Part shown: piece by piece, positions 1 to 7,767 of the stretch
Layout of the letters: each line of letters begins with the position of its first letter
Numbering within the stretch: position 1 is the stretch's first letter
From: an uncultured Collinsella sp.
GTDB lineage: Bacteria > Actinomycetota > Coriobacteriia > Coriobacteriales > Coriobacteriaceae
Direction: 5' to 3'
Assembly: GCA_900547655.1 (NCBI GenBank)
Contig: URHQ01000038.1
Span: forward strand, 1 to 19,402
DNA length: 19,402 nt
Position numbers and translations under genes: made by a program
Notes under the pieces: model-generated
What the model saw: only the letters and a program-made list of their open reading frames with translations
What the model was told of the DNA's origin: nothing
Database searches by the model: none

Positions 1-35
1 GGGTCAGCCCGTGGGAGGCCAGGGCGCCGCTGACC
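1..35 (+). rRNA. rrf: 5S ribosomal RNA, 3' end only (partial)
   Basis: The first bases match the 3' part of bacterial 5S rRNA. A short helix IV hairpin (GGG-TCAG-CCC, 1-10) is followed by GTGGGAG at 11-17 and then AGGGCGCCGC at 21-30. This is the conserved layout in which a GNGGGAG-like loop E segment leads into an AGGxCGCCGC helix I strand. The 5' two thirds lie outside the window. The 3' boundary near 35 is estimated from where helix I should end. It is followed by a trailer with a 6-bp hairpin (GACGGC 40-45, GCCGTC 51-56) and a strong terminator, as expected at the end of an rRNA operon. No convincing protein tail was found here. Confidence 0.82.
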
Positions 36-67
36 GGTGGACGGCACCGAGCCGTCATCGAACTTAG

Positions 68-99
68 AAGGGGGAGGCCTCGCGGCCTCCCCCTTTTTT
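68..99 (+). terminator. Intrinsic terminator of the rRNA operon
   Basis: A perfect stem of 12 bp (68-79 pairing with 84-95, with core GGGGGAGGCC) closes a TCGC tetraloop and runs directly into six T residues (94-99). This is a textbook Rho-independent terminator and ends the transcript that carries the partial 5S rRNA. Confidence 0.95.
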
Positions 100-166
100 G
101 CGTTGTATACACGTTGTGCTTTGGGACCTAGCTTCCCCGTATGCGCTCTTACTGTTTGGCTGTTTT

Positions 167-197
167 TTGACTCCATCTAGTTTATTTGAGCGATAAT
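167..197 (+). promoter_or_regulatory. Candidate promoter for coaE
   Basis: TTGACT at 167-172 resembles a sigma-70-type -35 box. GATAAT at 192-197 resembles a -10 box. The 19-nt spacer is longer than ideal. The stretch is AT-rich compared with its surroundings and lies just upstream of the coaE ribosome binding site. It is the only promoter-like pair between the rRNA terminator and coaE. Confidence 0.5.
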
Positions 198-225
198 TAC
201 TCGCATTGGCGTTAGGGAGGGCTTG

Positions 226-867
226 ATGTTTACCGTATTTGTCTTGGGCAATATTGCTTCGGGTAAGTCGACTGCCTGCCGCTATTTCGAATCTCGTGGC
301 GCTATGCTTATCGATCTGGATGAGCTTGCAAAATCGCTGTATGTGCCGGGCTCTAATATCGTTAATGCTCTCGCGGATGAATTCGGTTGGGACATTTTGG
401 ATGAGGAAGGCGGCATTCGCCGCAGCGTCCTCGCCTCTCGAGCTTTCGCTTCTCCTGATTCGGTCGCACGGCTCAATGGCATTGTGCATCCCGTTCTGAT
501 TGAACAGCTTTCGCTTAGGATTCTCGATTCGGTTTGTTGTACGGTTTCATCTCCCCGTTATCCCTTTGCGGTGGTCGAGGTTTCTGCTCCGACTGGTTTT
601 GAGGATGCATTTGGCTTGGCTGATGAAATTCTGGTCATTAGCGCCCCTTTGTCAGTTCGTCGCGAGCGCGCTATTCAACGTGGCATGGAGCCATCTGATT
701 TCGATGCCCGTTCTGCTTGCCAGCCCGATGAGTCTGCGCTGTGCAATCTCGCTACAACGGTGATTGATAATTCGGCAGCCGATAATTCGCTCTTTGAGCA
801 GCTTGACTCATGGCTTGCATGCCACGGGTTTATAGATACTCCGGATAAGGAGGAGGCCGATGCCTAA
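226..867 (+). CDS. coaE: Dephospho-CoA kinase
   Basis: This is a 213-residue cytoplasmic kinase that catalyses the last step of coenzyme A synthesis, phosphorylating the ribose 3'-OH of dephospho-CoA with ATP. A P-loop, GNIASGKST, lies at residues 8-16. The family's second-strand acidic segment IDLDE follows, then the HP motif (IVHPVL), a basic lid (LSVRRERAIQRG) and the late VIDNSA segment typical of CoaE. The length is normal for the family, which is usually about 200 residues. The ATG at 226 is preferred because AGGGAGG (214-220) sits 5 nt upstream; a TTG three bases earlier is in frame but too close to it. The gene overlaps the transglycosylase start by 8 nt, so the two are probably translationally coupled. 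The order coaE then uvrB is also known from other actinobacteria. Confidence 0.93.
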   Translation: MFTVFVLGNIASGKSTACRYFESRGAMLIDLDELAKSLYVPGSNIVNALADEFGWDILDEEGGIRRSVLASRAFASPDSVARLNGIVHPVLIEQLSLRILDSVCCTVSSPRYPFAVVEVSAPTGFEDAFGLADEILVISAPLSVRRERAIQRGMEPSDFDARSACQPDESALCNLATTVIDNSAADNSLFEQLDSWLACHGFIDTPDKEEADA

Positions 868-1441
868 GGCACGTTTCTTTACGTGGTATCGCGTGGCGCC
901 ACTTGCCGTTCTGTTCGTCTTCGGCCTTATTTCGCTCGTCTACTCGTGTGCCCCTGCCGCTTTCTTTAAGCCGCTGTATCCGATTGACTACGAGGCGTAT
1001 GTAAAGCAATCCAGTATTTCGCATAATTTGGATCCGTATCTGGTGTGCGCTGTCATTAAGTCGGAATCGAATTGGGATCCCGAGGCCGAGTCGAATCAGG
1101 GTGCTCAGGGATTGATGCAGCTGATGCCCGAGACTGCGCAGGACATGATCGCCAAGGGCCTTGTCGACGGAGGGGTGTATTCGGCCGACAATCTTAACGA
1201 TCCGGCTACGAATATCGAGTTTGGCTGCGCATACCTCTCGTATCTTCTCGCCTATTTCAACGGGTCGACGGATAGTGCCATCGCCGCCTATAACGCCGGT
1301 ATGGGCAATGTCGACGGATGGGCGCAGCAGAACACGTCACTCCATAATGCGATTACCTTCCCTGAAACTCAGGCCTATCTGATTCGCGTCAATAATGCCT
1401 GGGTTCGATATAAGACTCTCTATCCCGATCGGTTCGTATAG
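860..1441 (+). CDS. Membrane-anchored lytic transglycosylase (SLT domain)
   Basis: This is a 193-residue peptidoglycan lytic transglycosylase, which cleaves the MurNAc-GlcNAc bond to give a 1,6-anhydro end. Residues 11-30 form one hydrophobic signal anchor. The cysteine at 30 gives only a poor lipobox (VYSC), so a transmembrane anchor is more likely than a lipoprotein. The Slt70-type catalytic domain follows. It has the catalytic glutamate in the ES(N/W) motif (E69), GLMQLMPET at 84-92, NIEFG from 118, AIAAYNAG at 140-147 and a terminal ETQAYL near 169-174. The start overlaps coaE and has AAGGAGG at 847-853. It is a compact enzyme without a LysM or other cell-wall-binding module. Its place with coaE and uvrB suggests a housekeeping role, perhaps in wall remodelling, but the sequence does not show which process. 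Confidence 0.9.
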   Translation: MPKARFFTWYRVAPLAVLFVFGLISLVYSCAPAAFFKPLYPIDYEAYVKQSSISHNLDPYLVCAVIKSESNWDPEAESNQGAQGLMQLMPETAQDMIAKGLVDGGVYSADNLNDPATNIEFGCAYLSYLLAYFNGSTDSAIAAYNAGMGNVDGWAQQNTSLHNAITFPETQAYLIRVNNAWVRYKTLYPDRFV

Positions 1442-1461
1442 GACTAAGCCCACCGCCCGCG

Positions 1462-1467
1462 TATACT
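1462..1467 (+). promoter_or_regulatory. Possible -10 box for uvrB
   Basis: TATACT lies 25 nt before the uvrB ATG in the short gap after the transglycosylase gene. No good -35 box is visible at 16-18 nt spacing, so a separate uvrB promoter is only a possibility; read-through from coaE is an equal alternative. I found no SOS box here. A lone GTTCG near 1432 lacks the matching half-site. Confidence 0.3.
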
Positions 1468-1492
1468 GCAGATGTATGAGTTAGGAGTATCC

Positions 1493-3733
1493 ATGGCGGA
1501 ATTTGAAGTAGAACGCGTTGGTGGTGAACTTAAGCGCTTTGGCGTTGAGGGCGCTGATGTGCCGTTTAAGGTCGTGTCTCCATACGAGCCCGCTGGTTCC
1601 CAGCCTAAGGCCATTGAGTCACTTGTGCGGGGCGTGAGGGACGGAGACCGCTATCAGGTTTTGCTGGGTGTGACTGGTTCGGGTAAGACTTTTACGATGG
1701 CCAAAACCATTGAGGCCTTGGGTAAGCCTACCCTTGTCATGGCTCCGAATAAAACGCTCGCCGCTCAGCTTGCGAGCGAGCTCAAAGAGTTCTTTCCCAA
1801 TAACGCTGTGGTCTACTTCGTCTCGTACTACGACTACTATCAGCCCGAGGCGTATGTGCCGCAAAGCGATACATATATCGAGAAAGACTCCTCGATTAAC
1901 GAAGAGGTCGAGATGCTGCGCCATCAGGCGACCGCGTCACTGCTCTCTCGACGCGATGTGATCGTTGTCGCATCGGTCTCGTGTATCTATGGCATTGGCT
2001 CTCCTGAGGACTATGCGGGTCTGGCTCCAAACGTCGACAAGAAGGTGCCGCTCGAGCGCGATGACTTTATCCATGCACTTATCGACATTCAATATGATCG
2101 CAATGACTATGACCTGGCACGTGGCACGTTCCGCGTGCGCGGCGATGTTGTCGACGTGTATCCGCCTTATGCCGAGCATCCGTTGCGGTTTGAGTTCTTT
2201 GGCGACGAGGTCGAGCTGATTGCCGAGATCGATGAGGTCACCGGTGAAATGCTGCGTGAGTACGAGGCCATCCCCGTATGGCCGGCATCGCACTACGTGA
2301 CCGAGAAGCCGAAGGTCAAGGCGGCTCTGAAATCGATCAGCGAAGAGTGCGAGAAGCGCGTCGCGGAGCTCAAGGCGACCGACAAGTTGCTCGAGGCGCA
2401 ACGTCTGCAGCAGCGCACCGATTATGATCTTGAGATGCTCGAGACGATGGGCTTTTGCAACGGCATCGAGAACTACTCGCGTCATCTGGACGGTCGCAAG
2501 CCGGGTGAGCCGCCGTTTACCCTAATCGATTACTTTCCCAAGGATATGCTCTGCATCATCGATGAGAGCCATGTGACGGTGCCGCAGATTCGCGGTATGC
2601 ACGAAGGTGACCGCTCGCGTAAGGTGACGCTGGTGGAACACGGTTTTCGCCTGCCCTCGGCGCTCGATAACCGCCCGCTTCGTTTCGATGAGTTTGAGGC
2701 GAGGATTCCCCAGTTCATCTACGTTTCGGCAACACCGGGTGACTATGAGCTGCGGGTTAGCCAGAACGACGTTGAGCAGATTATTCGTCCGACCGGTCTG
2801 CTCGATCCCAAGATCGATGTGCGTCCGGTTCGTGGGCAGATTGACGATCTTGAGGACGAGATTCGCGAGCGCGTTGCCCGCAAGGAGCGCGTGCTGGTGA
2901 CCACGTTGACCAAGCGCATGGCCGAGGACCTGACCGACCATCTGCTCGACGCGGGCATTAAGGTCAATTACATGCACTCTGATACGGCGACAATGGACCG
3001 TGTCGAGATCTTGCGAACGCTGCGCGAGGGCAAGATCGATGTCCTCGTTGGCATCAACCTGCTTCGCGAGGGCTTGGATCTCCCCGAGGTCTCACTGGTG
3101 GCAATTCTCGATGCCGATAAGGAAGGCTTCTTGCGCAACCGCCGTTCGCTGATTCAGACGATTGGCCGTGCGGCCCGTAACGCCGATGGCGAAGTCATCA
3201 TGTATGCGGACGTTGTGACCGATTCGATGAAAGAGGCCATCGAGGAGACGCAGCGCCGTCGCGAGATTCAGATGGCATATAACGAAGAGCATGGCATTGT
3301 GCCCAAGACAGTGCGCAAGGCCATCAACGACATCTCAAGTTTTATTGCCGAGGCCGATAAAACCGTGGGTTCCAAGGGGCGCTCGAAGGGCGACTCTCTT
3401 GGCCATGGCGCATTCTATACGCCCGATGAGTCGGGCGAGGGCGGTGTGCCGGAAACGGTGGCGCCCGAGCAGACACTTGCGGAGCAGTTGGAAGAACTGC
3501 CGCATGACGAGCTTGTGCGGATCGTCGAAACCATGGAAGAGGATATGCGTAACGCTTCTGCCGCTATGGACTTTGAGGAGGCGGCGCGCCTGCGCGATGC
3601 CGTCGTTCAGATTCGGGCGATGCTCGAGGGTGCGTCTGAGGACGAGACGATCGAGCGCTTACGTTCGCAGGCCCGCAAGGGTTCCACGTTCGCATCGGGC
3701 AGAAAACGCCAGGGTGCACGGTTTAAGAAATAG
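1493..3733 (+). CDS. uvrB: Excinuclease ABC subunit B (UvrB)
   Basis: UvrB is the damage-verifying helicase-like subunit of nucleotide excision repair. It is loaded by UvrA and recruits UvrC. The predicted protein has 746 residues. Walker A GVTGSGKT is at 59-66. The beta-hairpin that inserts between the DNA strands carries [12 protein letters not shown] at 112-123. The DEAD-type Walker B IDESH is at 356-360. Motif [11 protein letters not shown] is at 555-563, and the C-terminal UVR coiled-coil that binds UvrC covers about 672-710. It is roughly 70 residues longer than E. coli UvrB. The extra length is a short N-terminal extension, a polar linker around 622-665 before the UVR domain, and a basic tail after it. 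The ATG at 1493 was chosen because AGGAG (1483-1487) sits 5 nt upstream; an in-frame ATG at 1472 has no ribosome binding site. Confidence 0.97.
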   Translation: MAEFEVERVGGELKRFGVEGADVPFKVVSPYEPAGSQPKAIESLVRGVRDGDRYQVLLGVTGSGKTFTMAKTIEALGKPTLVMAPNKTLAAQLASELKEFFPNNAVVYFVSYYDYYQPEAYVPQSDTYIEKDSSINEEVEMLRHQATASLLSRRDVIVVASVSCIYGIGSPEDYAGLAPNVDKKVPLERDDFIHALIDIQYDRNDYDLARGTFRVRGDVVDVYPPYAEHPLRFEFFGDEVELIAEIDEVTGEMLREYEAIPVWPASHYVTEKPKVKAALKSISEECEKRVAELKATDKLLEAQRLQQRTDYDLEMLETMGFCNGIENYSRHLDGRKPGEPPFTLIDYFPKDMLCIIDESHVTVPQIRGMHEGDRSRKVTLVEHGFRLPSALDNRPLRFDEFEARIPQFIYVSATPGDYELRVSQNDVEQIIRPTGLLDPKIDVRPVRGQIDDLEDEIRERVARKERVLVTTLTKRMAEDLTDHLLDAGIKVNYMHSDTATMDRVEILRTLREGKIDVLVGINLLREGLDLPEVSLVAILDADKEGFLRNRRSLIQTIGRAARNADGEVIMYADVVTDSMKEAIEETQRRREIQMAYNEEHGIVPKTVRKAINDISSFIAEADKTVGSKGRSKGDSLGHGAFYTPDESGEGGVPETVAPEQTLAEQLEELPHDELVRIVETMEEDMRNASAAMDFEEAARLRDAVVQIRAMLEGASEDETIERLRSQARKGSTFASGRKRQGARFKK

Positions 3734-3736
3734 CGA

Positions 3737-3779
3737 ACAGGCCCCGAGTTCCCTGTGGAGCTCGGGGCCTGTGTCTTTT
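3737..3779 (+). terminator. Intrinsic terminator after uvrB
   Basis: A perfect 12-bp stem (ACAGGCCCCGAG 3737-3748 with CTCGGGGCCTGT 3761-3772) has a 12-nt loop and is followed by GTCTTTTG. It begins 3 nt after the uvrB stop. The convergent flavoprotein gene ends 20 bp further on, so the same hairpin may also stop minus-strand transcription, although the T-tract on that side is poor. Confidence 0.88.
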
Positions 3780-3798
3780 GCGTGCTGGAATTCGTGCG

Positions 3799-5439
3799 CT
3801 AGAGGTCTGCGATCAGGGCTTCGGCACAACGAATGCCGTCGGTGGCCGCGCTCATGATGCCGCCGGCATATCCAGCTCCCTCACCGCAAGGGTAGAGTCC
3901 CGGGGTCGACATGGCATGGCACGTTCGGTCTCGGGTGACAGTAACCGGTGAGCTCGAACGAGTCTCCACGCCGGTAAGAACGGCATCGGGGCGGTCATAG
4001 CCTCGTAGCTTTCTTCCGAGTAGGGGAAGTCCCAGGCGGAGCGACTCGATGATATGCTGCGGCAGGGCTTCGTCAATTGCCGTCCAGGTCACACCGAGCG
4101 GATAGGTGGGCTTTACCTTTCCGGGCGCCTTGCTGGCGCGTCCTGCGAGGAAATCTCCGACGAGTTGTGCCGGTGCGTTCCAGTTGGAACCACCCAGGCG
4201 ATAGGCGGCCGCCTCGCAGGCACGCTGGAGCTCGATGCCGGCGAGCGGGTCATCGTTGGGAAGGTCCTCAGGCGTGACGTTAACGAGCAGGGCGGCGTTT
4301 GCGTTGCGTCCGTCGCGGGCATTGAGGCTGGCGCCGTTGACGCACAGGTGGCCCTGCTCGGAAGAGGCGGCGACAACCTGCCCGCCGGGGCACATGCAAA
4401 ACGAGAACACGCTGCGGCCGTTGGGAAGATGGGCGACGAGCTTGTAGGGGGCTGCTCCGAGGGCAGGATGTCCCGCCGAGGCTCCATATTGGGCTCGGTC
4501 GATGTCGCGCTGCGGATGCTCGATGCGAACGCCCATGGCAAAGGTCTTTTGTGCGAGGGCCACGTTGTGGTCCTTAAGGAGCTCAAAAATATCGCGAGCA
4601 GAATGCCCGCAGGCGAGGATGAGGTGCTTTGTCTCAATTGGCTCGTAAGCGGCGTCTTGGGACGATTGGACATCGATACCGGTGATGGCGCCAGACGCGT
4701 CGATGCGAATGTCGACGAGCTTTGTTCGATAACGGACGACACCTCCGAGCTGCTCGATGCGCTGGGATATAGCGGTGACAACCGTGGGAAGGATGTCGGA
4801 GCCAATGTGCGGCTTGGCATCCCACAGAATATCGCGGGGCGCGCCCGCCTCGACGAAGGTTTCGAGGATAAGGCGATGGGCGGGATTTTTGGTTCCCGTA
4901 TTGAGCTTGCCGTCCGAGAAGGTCCCCGCGCCGCCCAGGCCAAACTGGATATTGCTCTCGGGGTCGAGGATGCGCTCCTTTAGAAAGAGATCGATCGCAT
5001 GCGAGCGGCGAAATGCTGGGTCGCCGCGCTCGATGAGCAAGGGCTTAAGACCCGCTTCGGCAAGGGTGAGCGCAGCGAAAAGGCCAGCGCATCCGGCGCC
5101 GACAACGACGGGGCGCTCTTTGGATGCGTCGGAGACGGGGGAGGGGAATGAAGACCCATCGTCTTCTATCGCGCGTACGCGCGAGCGGTCACGTTCGGAA
5201 ACGCTGTCGACCGCTTCTCGCTCGAGGTGGGGACTGGTCAGCTCAACACGAAAGCTCAGGATAAAATGGACGTCTCGTTTTTTGCGAGCGTCGATTGACT
5301 TGCGGTGGAGCTCGATGGACTTGATCTCGGAGTCCTTGCAACGTAGGACGCGCTTGGCGACTCGCTTGCCAACAATGAGGCAGGCATTTTCATCGCCGGC
5401 TTCATCGAGCGAAGCGTTGACTTGGGTGATTTCGATCAT
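3799..5439 (-). CDS. NAD(P)/FAD-dependent oxidoreductase, COG2509-type
   Basis: This is a 546-residue flavoprotein of the uncharacterised FAD-dependent dehydrogenase group (COG2509). The N-terminal region of about 105 residues is basic and mixed alpha/beta, as usual in this family, and its function is unknown. The Rossmann FAD site follows: GAGCAG at 114-119 with the ribose-binding glutamate E137. Next is the family's glycine-rich segment with FGLGGAGTFSDGK, near 170. The closing FAD-contact motif (PCGEGAGYAGGI) is at 517-528. The substrate is not known. The ATG at 5439 was chosen because AAGGAGA (5446-5452) precedes it. An open frame continues upstream to 5562, but that would run through a hairpin and overlap the previous gene. 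The gene is last in a minus-strand cluster behind another flavoprotein and mrp. Confidence 0.85.
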   Translation of the reverse strand: MIEITQVNASLDEAGDENACLIVGKRVAKRVLRCKDSEIKSIELHRKSIDARKKRDVHFILSFRVELTSPHLEREAVDSVSERDRSRVRAIEDDGSSFPSPVSDASKERPVVVGAGCAGLFAALTLAEAGLKPLLIERGDPAFRRSHAIDLFLKERILDPESNIQFGLGGAGTFSDGKLNTGTKNPAHRLILETFVEAGAPRDILWDAKPHIGSDILPTVVTAISQRIEQLGGVVRYRTKLVDIRIDASGAITGIDVQSSQDAAYEPIETKHLILACGHSARDIFELLKDHNVALAQKTFAMGVRIEHPQRDIDRAQYGASAGHPALGAAPYKLVAHLPNGRSVFSFCMCPGGQVVAASSEQGHLCVNGASLNARDGRNANAALLVNVTPEDLPNDDPLAGIELQRACEAAAYRLGGSNWNAPAQLVGDFLAGRASKAPGKVKPTYPLGVTWTAIDEALPQHIIESLRLGLPLLGRKLRGYDRPDAVLTGVETRSSSPVTVTRDRTCHAMSTPGLYPCGEGAGYAGGIMSAATDGIRCAEALIADL

Positions 5440-5454
5440 CGAGGTCTCCTTAGA

Positions 5455-5489
5455 GGCAAGAAAGAGGCCGTCCGGTATCCCAGACGGCC
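5455..5489 (-). terminator. Hairpin between the two flavoprotein genes (terminator or attenuator)
   Basis: On the minus strand a 7-bp stem, GGCCGTC (5489-5483) with GACGGCC (5472-5466), has a 10-nt loop and is followed by TCTTTCTT. It lies in the 80-bp gap after the BaiN-like gene and 7 nt ahead of the next ribosome binding site. It probably ends or attenuates transcription into the COG2509 gene. Confidence 0.65.
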
Positions 5490-5503
5490 CGAATGCGTTT
5501 TTG

Positions 5504-5509
5504 ATTATA
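5504..5509 (-). promoter_or_regulatory. Consensus -10 box upstream of the hairpin
   Basis: TATAAT on the minus strand is a perfect -10 hexamer, immediately after the BaiN-like stop codon. No recognisable -35 box lies at 16-18 nt. If active, transcription would start near 5497 and the hairpin at 5489-5466 would be within the first 30 nt of the RNA. Confidence 0.4.
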
Positions 5510-5519
5510 GACTGCGCGG

Positions 5520-6791
5520 CTACAGGCTGCTTGCAGCGCGAATGCCCGAGAGCCAGGCCCACGCAAGGTTAAAGCCTCCACAATCGGCGTCGATGTCGAG
5601 CGCTTCGCCGCAGACGTAAAGCGGGGCGTCGACAGCGCTGCTCGCGCGTAGACTGGGTGTTGAGATGCTCTCGACAGATACGCCACCACGCGTGACCTGC
5701 GCCGAGCGCTCCTCGGCTGTTCCCTCGACGAGCAACTTAAAGTGCTTGAGGATTGAGACCAGGTGGATGACATCGTTGGAGCCTGGATGGCACTGCTCGA
5801 ACGCTGTGCAGACGACGCGGGAGAGTTGCGGGGCGAGCATGCCGTCGAGCCAACGGGGATCGCGGGGCGAAAAGCCGCCGAGCAGCTCAACGCGCCGGTT
5901 GAGCATATCGAGCAGCTCGTCTTTGGAGAGGTCGGGGAAAACGTCGAGCAGGATCGTATCGCCGTGCTGGATACGACGGGAGAGGTTGAAGACAGCGACG
6001 CCCGAGATACCGAAGGTTCGAAACAGGACTTCACCGTCTTCGTGCCAGAGCTCATTATGATTGCGGGCGAGCGTCAAGCGGGCGCGGACGCGCAGGCCAT
6101 CCAACGTCTTGAGTGCCGCCCGATCGCCGACGACCGTTGCCGATACGGGGCAGAGGATGGGGCGCAGCGAAGTGAGGGGGAGGCGAAACGTATCGGCGAT
6201 ACCAGTGGGGTTACCACCCGTGGCGATAATTACGGCATGTGCCTGCAGGGCCTCGTTCTTGCGAGGGACATCGGCGAGCGCTTTCCGAAGCGAGCGGAGC
6301 TCCGATTTTCGGTCGTCGTGCTTTTTTGCCTTGAGTGCCCGCGCTGGACGGTCTATTTGGAGTGTCCAGCCTTCGGAAGCTTTGTGCGCCGAGGCAACGT
6401 TGGCTCCGCAGATTAAGGTGATACCTAGGCGGTCGCAAACGTTGAGAAGCGCGTCGCGCACCGATTCGGCGCGAAGGGAGCGCGGGTACAGTCGGCCTTC
6501 CTCGGAGGTTGTCATGATGCCCAGCGAGGAGAAGAAACCCATAAGCTTTTGTTCGGGTTGGGGGCCCATGACAGATTCGACGAATGCGGGGTGGTTATAC
6601 CGCTGAGGATCAATCGATTCGTTGGAGAGGTTGCAGCGGCCGTTACCGGTCGCAAGGAGCTTAAGGCCGCAGGCGACATCGCGCTCAACGATGCAGACGC
6701 TTTTGCCAGCACGTGCGGCCGTAATGGCGGCGGCGAGGCCTGAAGCCCCGCCGCCGATTACCAGGACGTCATAGAAGGCGCTCGTGTTCAC
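5520..6791 (-). CDS. BaiN/YhiN-like (HI0933 family) FAD-binding oxidoreductase
   Basis: This is a 423-residue flavoprotein of the HI0933/YhiN family, annotated variously as aminoacetone oxidase family or BaiN-like. The FAD Rossmann motif GGGASG is at 13-18, with the acidic E37 at the end of strand 2. The family signature GLKLLATGNGRCNLSN is at 42-57. The C-terminal FAD loop GEALDIDADCGGFN is at 395-408 and leads into LAWAWLSG. Some family members reduce bile-acid intermediates in gut clostridia, but this family is widespread, most members are uncharacterised, and no bile-acid genes are seen nearby. The start is GTG at 6791, directly abutting the mrp stop codon. A GAGG inside the end of mrp, about 5 nt upstream, serves as ribosome binding site, which implies translational coupling. 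Confidence 0.87.
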   Translation of the reverse strand: MNTSAFYDVLVIGGGASGLAAAITAARAGKSVCIVERDVACGLKLLATGNGRCNLSNESIDPQRYNHPAFVESVMGPQPEQKLMGFFSSLGIMTTSEEGRLYPRSLRAESVRDALLNVCDRLGITLICGANVASAHKASEGWTLQIDRPARALKAKKHDDRKSELRSLRKALADVPRKNEALQAHAVIIATGGNPTGIADTFRLPLTSLRPILCPVSATVVGDRAALKTLDGLRVRARLTLARNHNELWHEDGEVLFRTFGISGVAVFNLSRRIQHGDTILLDVFPDLSKDELLDMLNRRVELLGGFSPRDPRWLDGMLAPQLSRVVCTAFEQCHPGSNDVIHLVSILKHFKLLVEGTAEERSAQVTRGGVSVESISTPSLRASSAVDAPLYVCGEALDIDADCGGFNLAWAWLSGIRAASSL

Positions 6792-7622
6792 TTAGGCCTC
6801 GTCGGTCTCGTGCGGGGTAATAGCCTCGACGGCAGAGACTGCTTTGGGCAACATGCCATCGGGCAGCGCGGTCTCAACCTCGCCCTTATCGCAGGCCTCG
6901 GCGAGTGCCGGATTAATGGGAAGCGTGCCCAAGATGTCGAGGTTATAGCGCTCTGCGACCTCGGGGAGCTTGCTCTTGCCAAAGACCTCGATCTTCTTGC
7001 CGCAGTCGGGGCACTCAATATAGCTCATGTTCTCGACGATGCCCAGAATGGGGACGTTCATCTTCTCGGCCATGTTAACCGCCTTGGCGACGATCATCGA
7101 GACCAGATCCTGCGGGCTCGTGACGATGACGATGCCGTCGACGGGCAGTGACTGGAAGACGGTGAGAGCGACGTCGCCTGTTCCCGGAGGCATGTCGACC
7201 AGCAGGTAGTCGATGGGGCCCCATGAGGTCTCGCTCCAGAACTGCCTAATGGCGCCTGCGATGACCGGACCGCGCCAAAGGACGGGGTCGGTCTCGTTTT
7301 GGAGCAGAAGGTTGGAGCTCATGACCTTGACGCCGTGCTCGGAGATTTCAGGCAGCATGAGGTTGCCAAGGGCATGGACGTGGCGTCCGCTCATACCGAA
7401 CATCTTGGGGATAGAGGGACCGGTGATGTCGGCATCGAGGACGCCGACCTTGTGGCCGTGACGGGCAAGCTCGGTGGCGATGGCACCGGTGACAAACGAC
7501 TTGCCGACACCGCCCTTGCCGGAAAGCACGGCGATGACGCGTTTGACCTCGGACAGCGTATTCTCCTCAAATTGCGACGGCGACGTTTGTCCGCCGGCGG
7601 CCTGTGCGTGCTCGCAACCCAT
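6792..7622 (-). CDS. mrp: Mrp/NBP35-type P-loop ATPase, iron-sulfur cluster carrier
   Basis: This is a 276-residue cytosolic ATPase of the Mrp/ApbC/NBP35 family, whose members bind and transfer Fe-S clusters to apoproteins. The deviant Walker A SGKGGVGKS is at 34-42. DADITGPSIP follows at 63-72, then the Walker B-like VDMPPGTGD at 142-150. The cluster-binding CxxC is C204 and C207 (YIECPDCGKK). The N-terminal DUF59 domain of long Mrp proteins is absent. The leader has only one cysteine (C3), not the four-cysteine ferredoxin-like site of NBP35. The ATG at 7622 has AAAGGAG (7629-7635) 6 nt upstream, so the longer open frame starting near 7679 is rejected. The gene leads a minus-strand operon with the two flavoproteins. 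Confidence 0.92.
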   Translation of the reverse strand: MGCEHAQAAGGQTSPSQFEENTLSEVKRVIAVLSGKGGVGKSFVTGAIATELARHGHKVGVLDADITGPSIPKMFGMSGRHVHALGNLMLPEISEHGVKVMSSNLLLQNETDPVLWRGPVIAGAIRQFWSETSWGPIDYLLVDMPPGTGDVALTVFQSLPVDGIVIVTSPQDLVSMIVAKAVNMAEKMNVPILGIVENMSYIECPDCGKKIEVFGKSKLPEVAERYNLDILGTLPINPALAEACDKGEVETALPDGMLPKAVSAVEAITPHETDEA

Positions 7623-7644
7623 GTATGACTCCTTTGTATATGTT

Positions 7645-7683
7645 GGGGCCGGGGCCCCGTGATGTGACACGAGCGTCATTGTA
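7645..7683 (-). promoter_or_regulatory. Candidate mrp promoter and GC-rich leader hairpin
   Basis: TACAAT on the minus strand (7683-7678) is a good -10 box, although no clear -35 is seen. Between it and the mrp ribosome binding site lies a GC-only inverted repeat, GGGGCC at 7645-7650 followed by GGGGCCCC at 7651-7658. It could form a short stable hairpin in the leader. The rest of the gap up to 7767 holds a CTCG-TTTG-CGAG dyad upstream of the -10 (about 7686-7697) and no gene. Confidence 0.42.
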
Positions 7684-7767
7684 CCCTCGTTTGCGAGCGG
7701 GATTCATTTACGATGCATTTGGGCCGAGCGTGCTTGCAATACGATGGGTCCAAGCGAATGGGCGGGC

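Noticed and set aside
1..67. C-terminus of a ribosomal protein S1 gene, expected upstream of coaE in many actinobacteria
   Set aside because: Possible tails in the reading frames have no S1-like features, while the bases match the conserved 3' part of 5S rRNA and are followed by a strong terminator.
1425..1492. SOS box upstream of uvrB
   Set aside because: Only one GTTCG half-site is present; the sequence at the correct distance does not match CGAAC.
4054..4983. Plus-strand frame of 309 codons opposite the COG2509 gene
   Set aside because: It is a register shadow. The minus-strand gene has FAD motifs at both ends.
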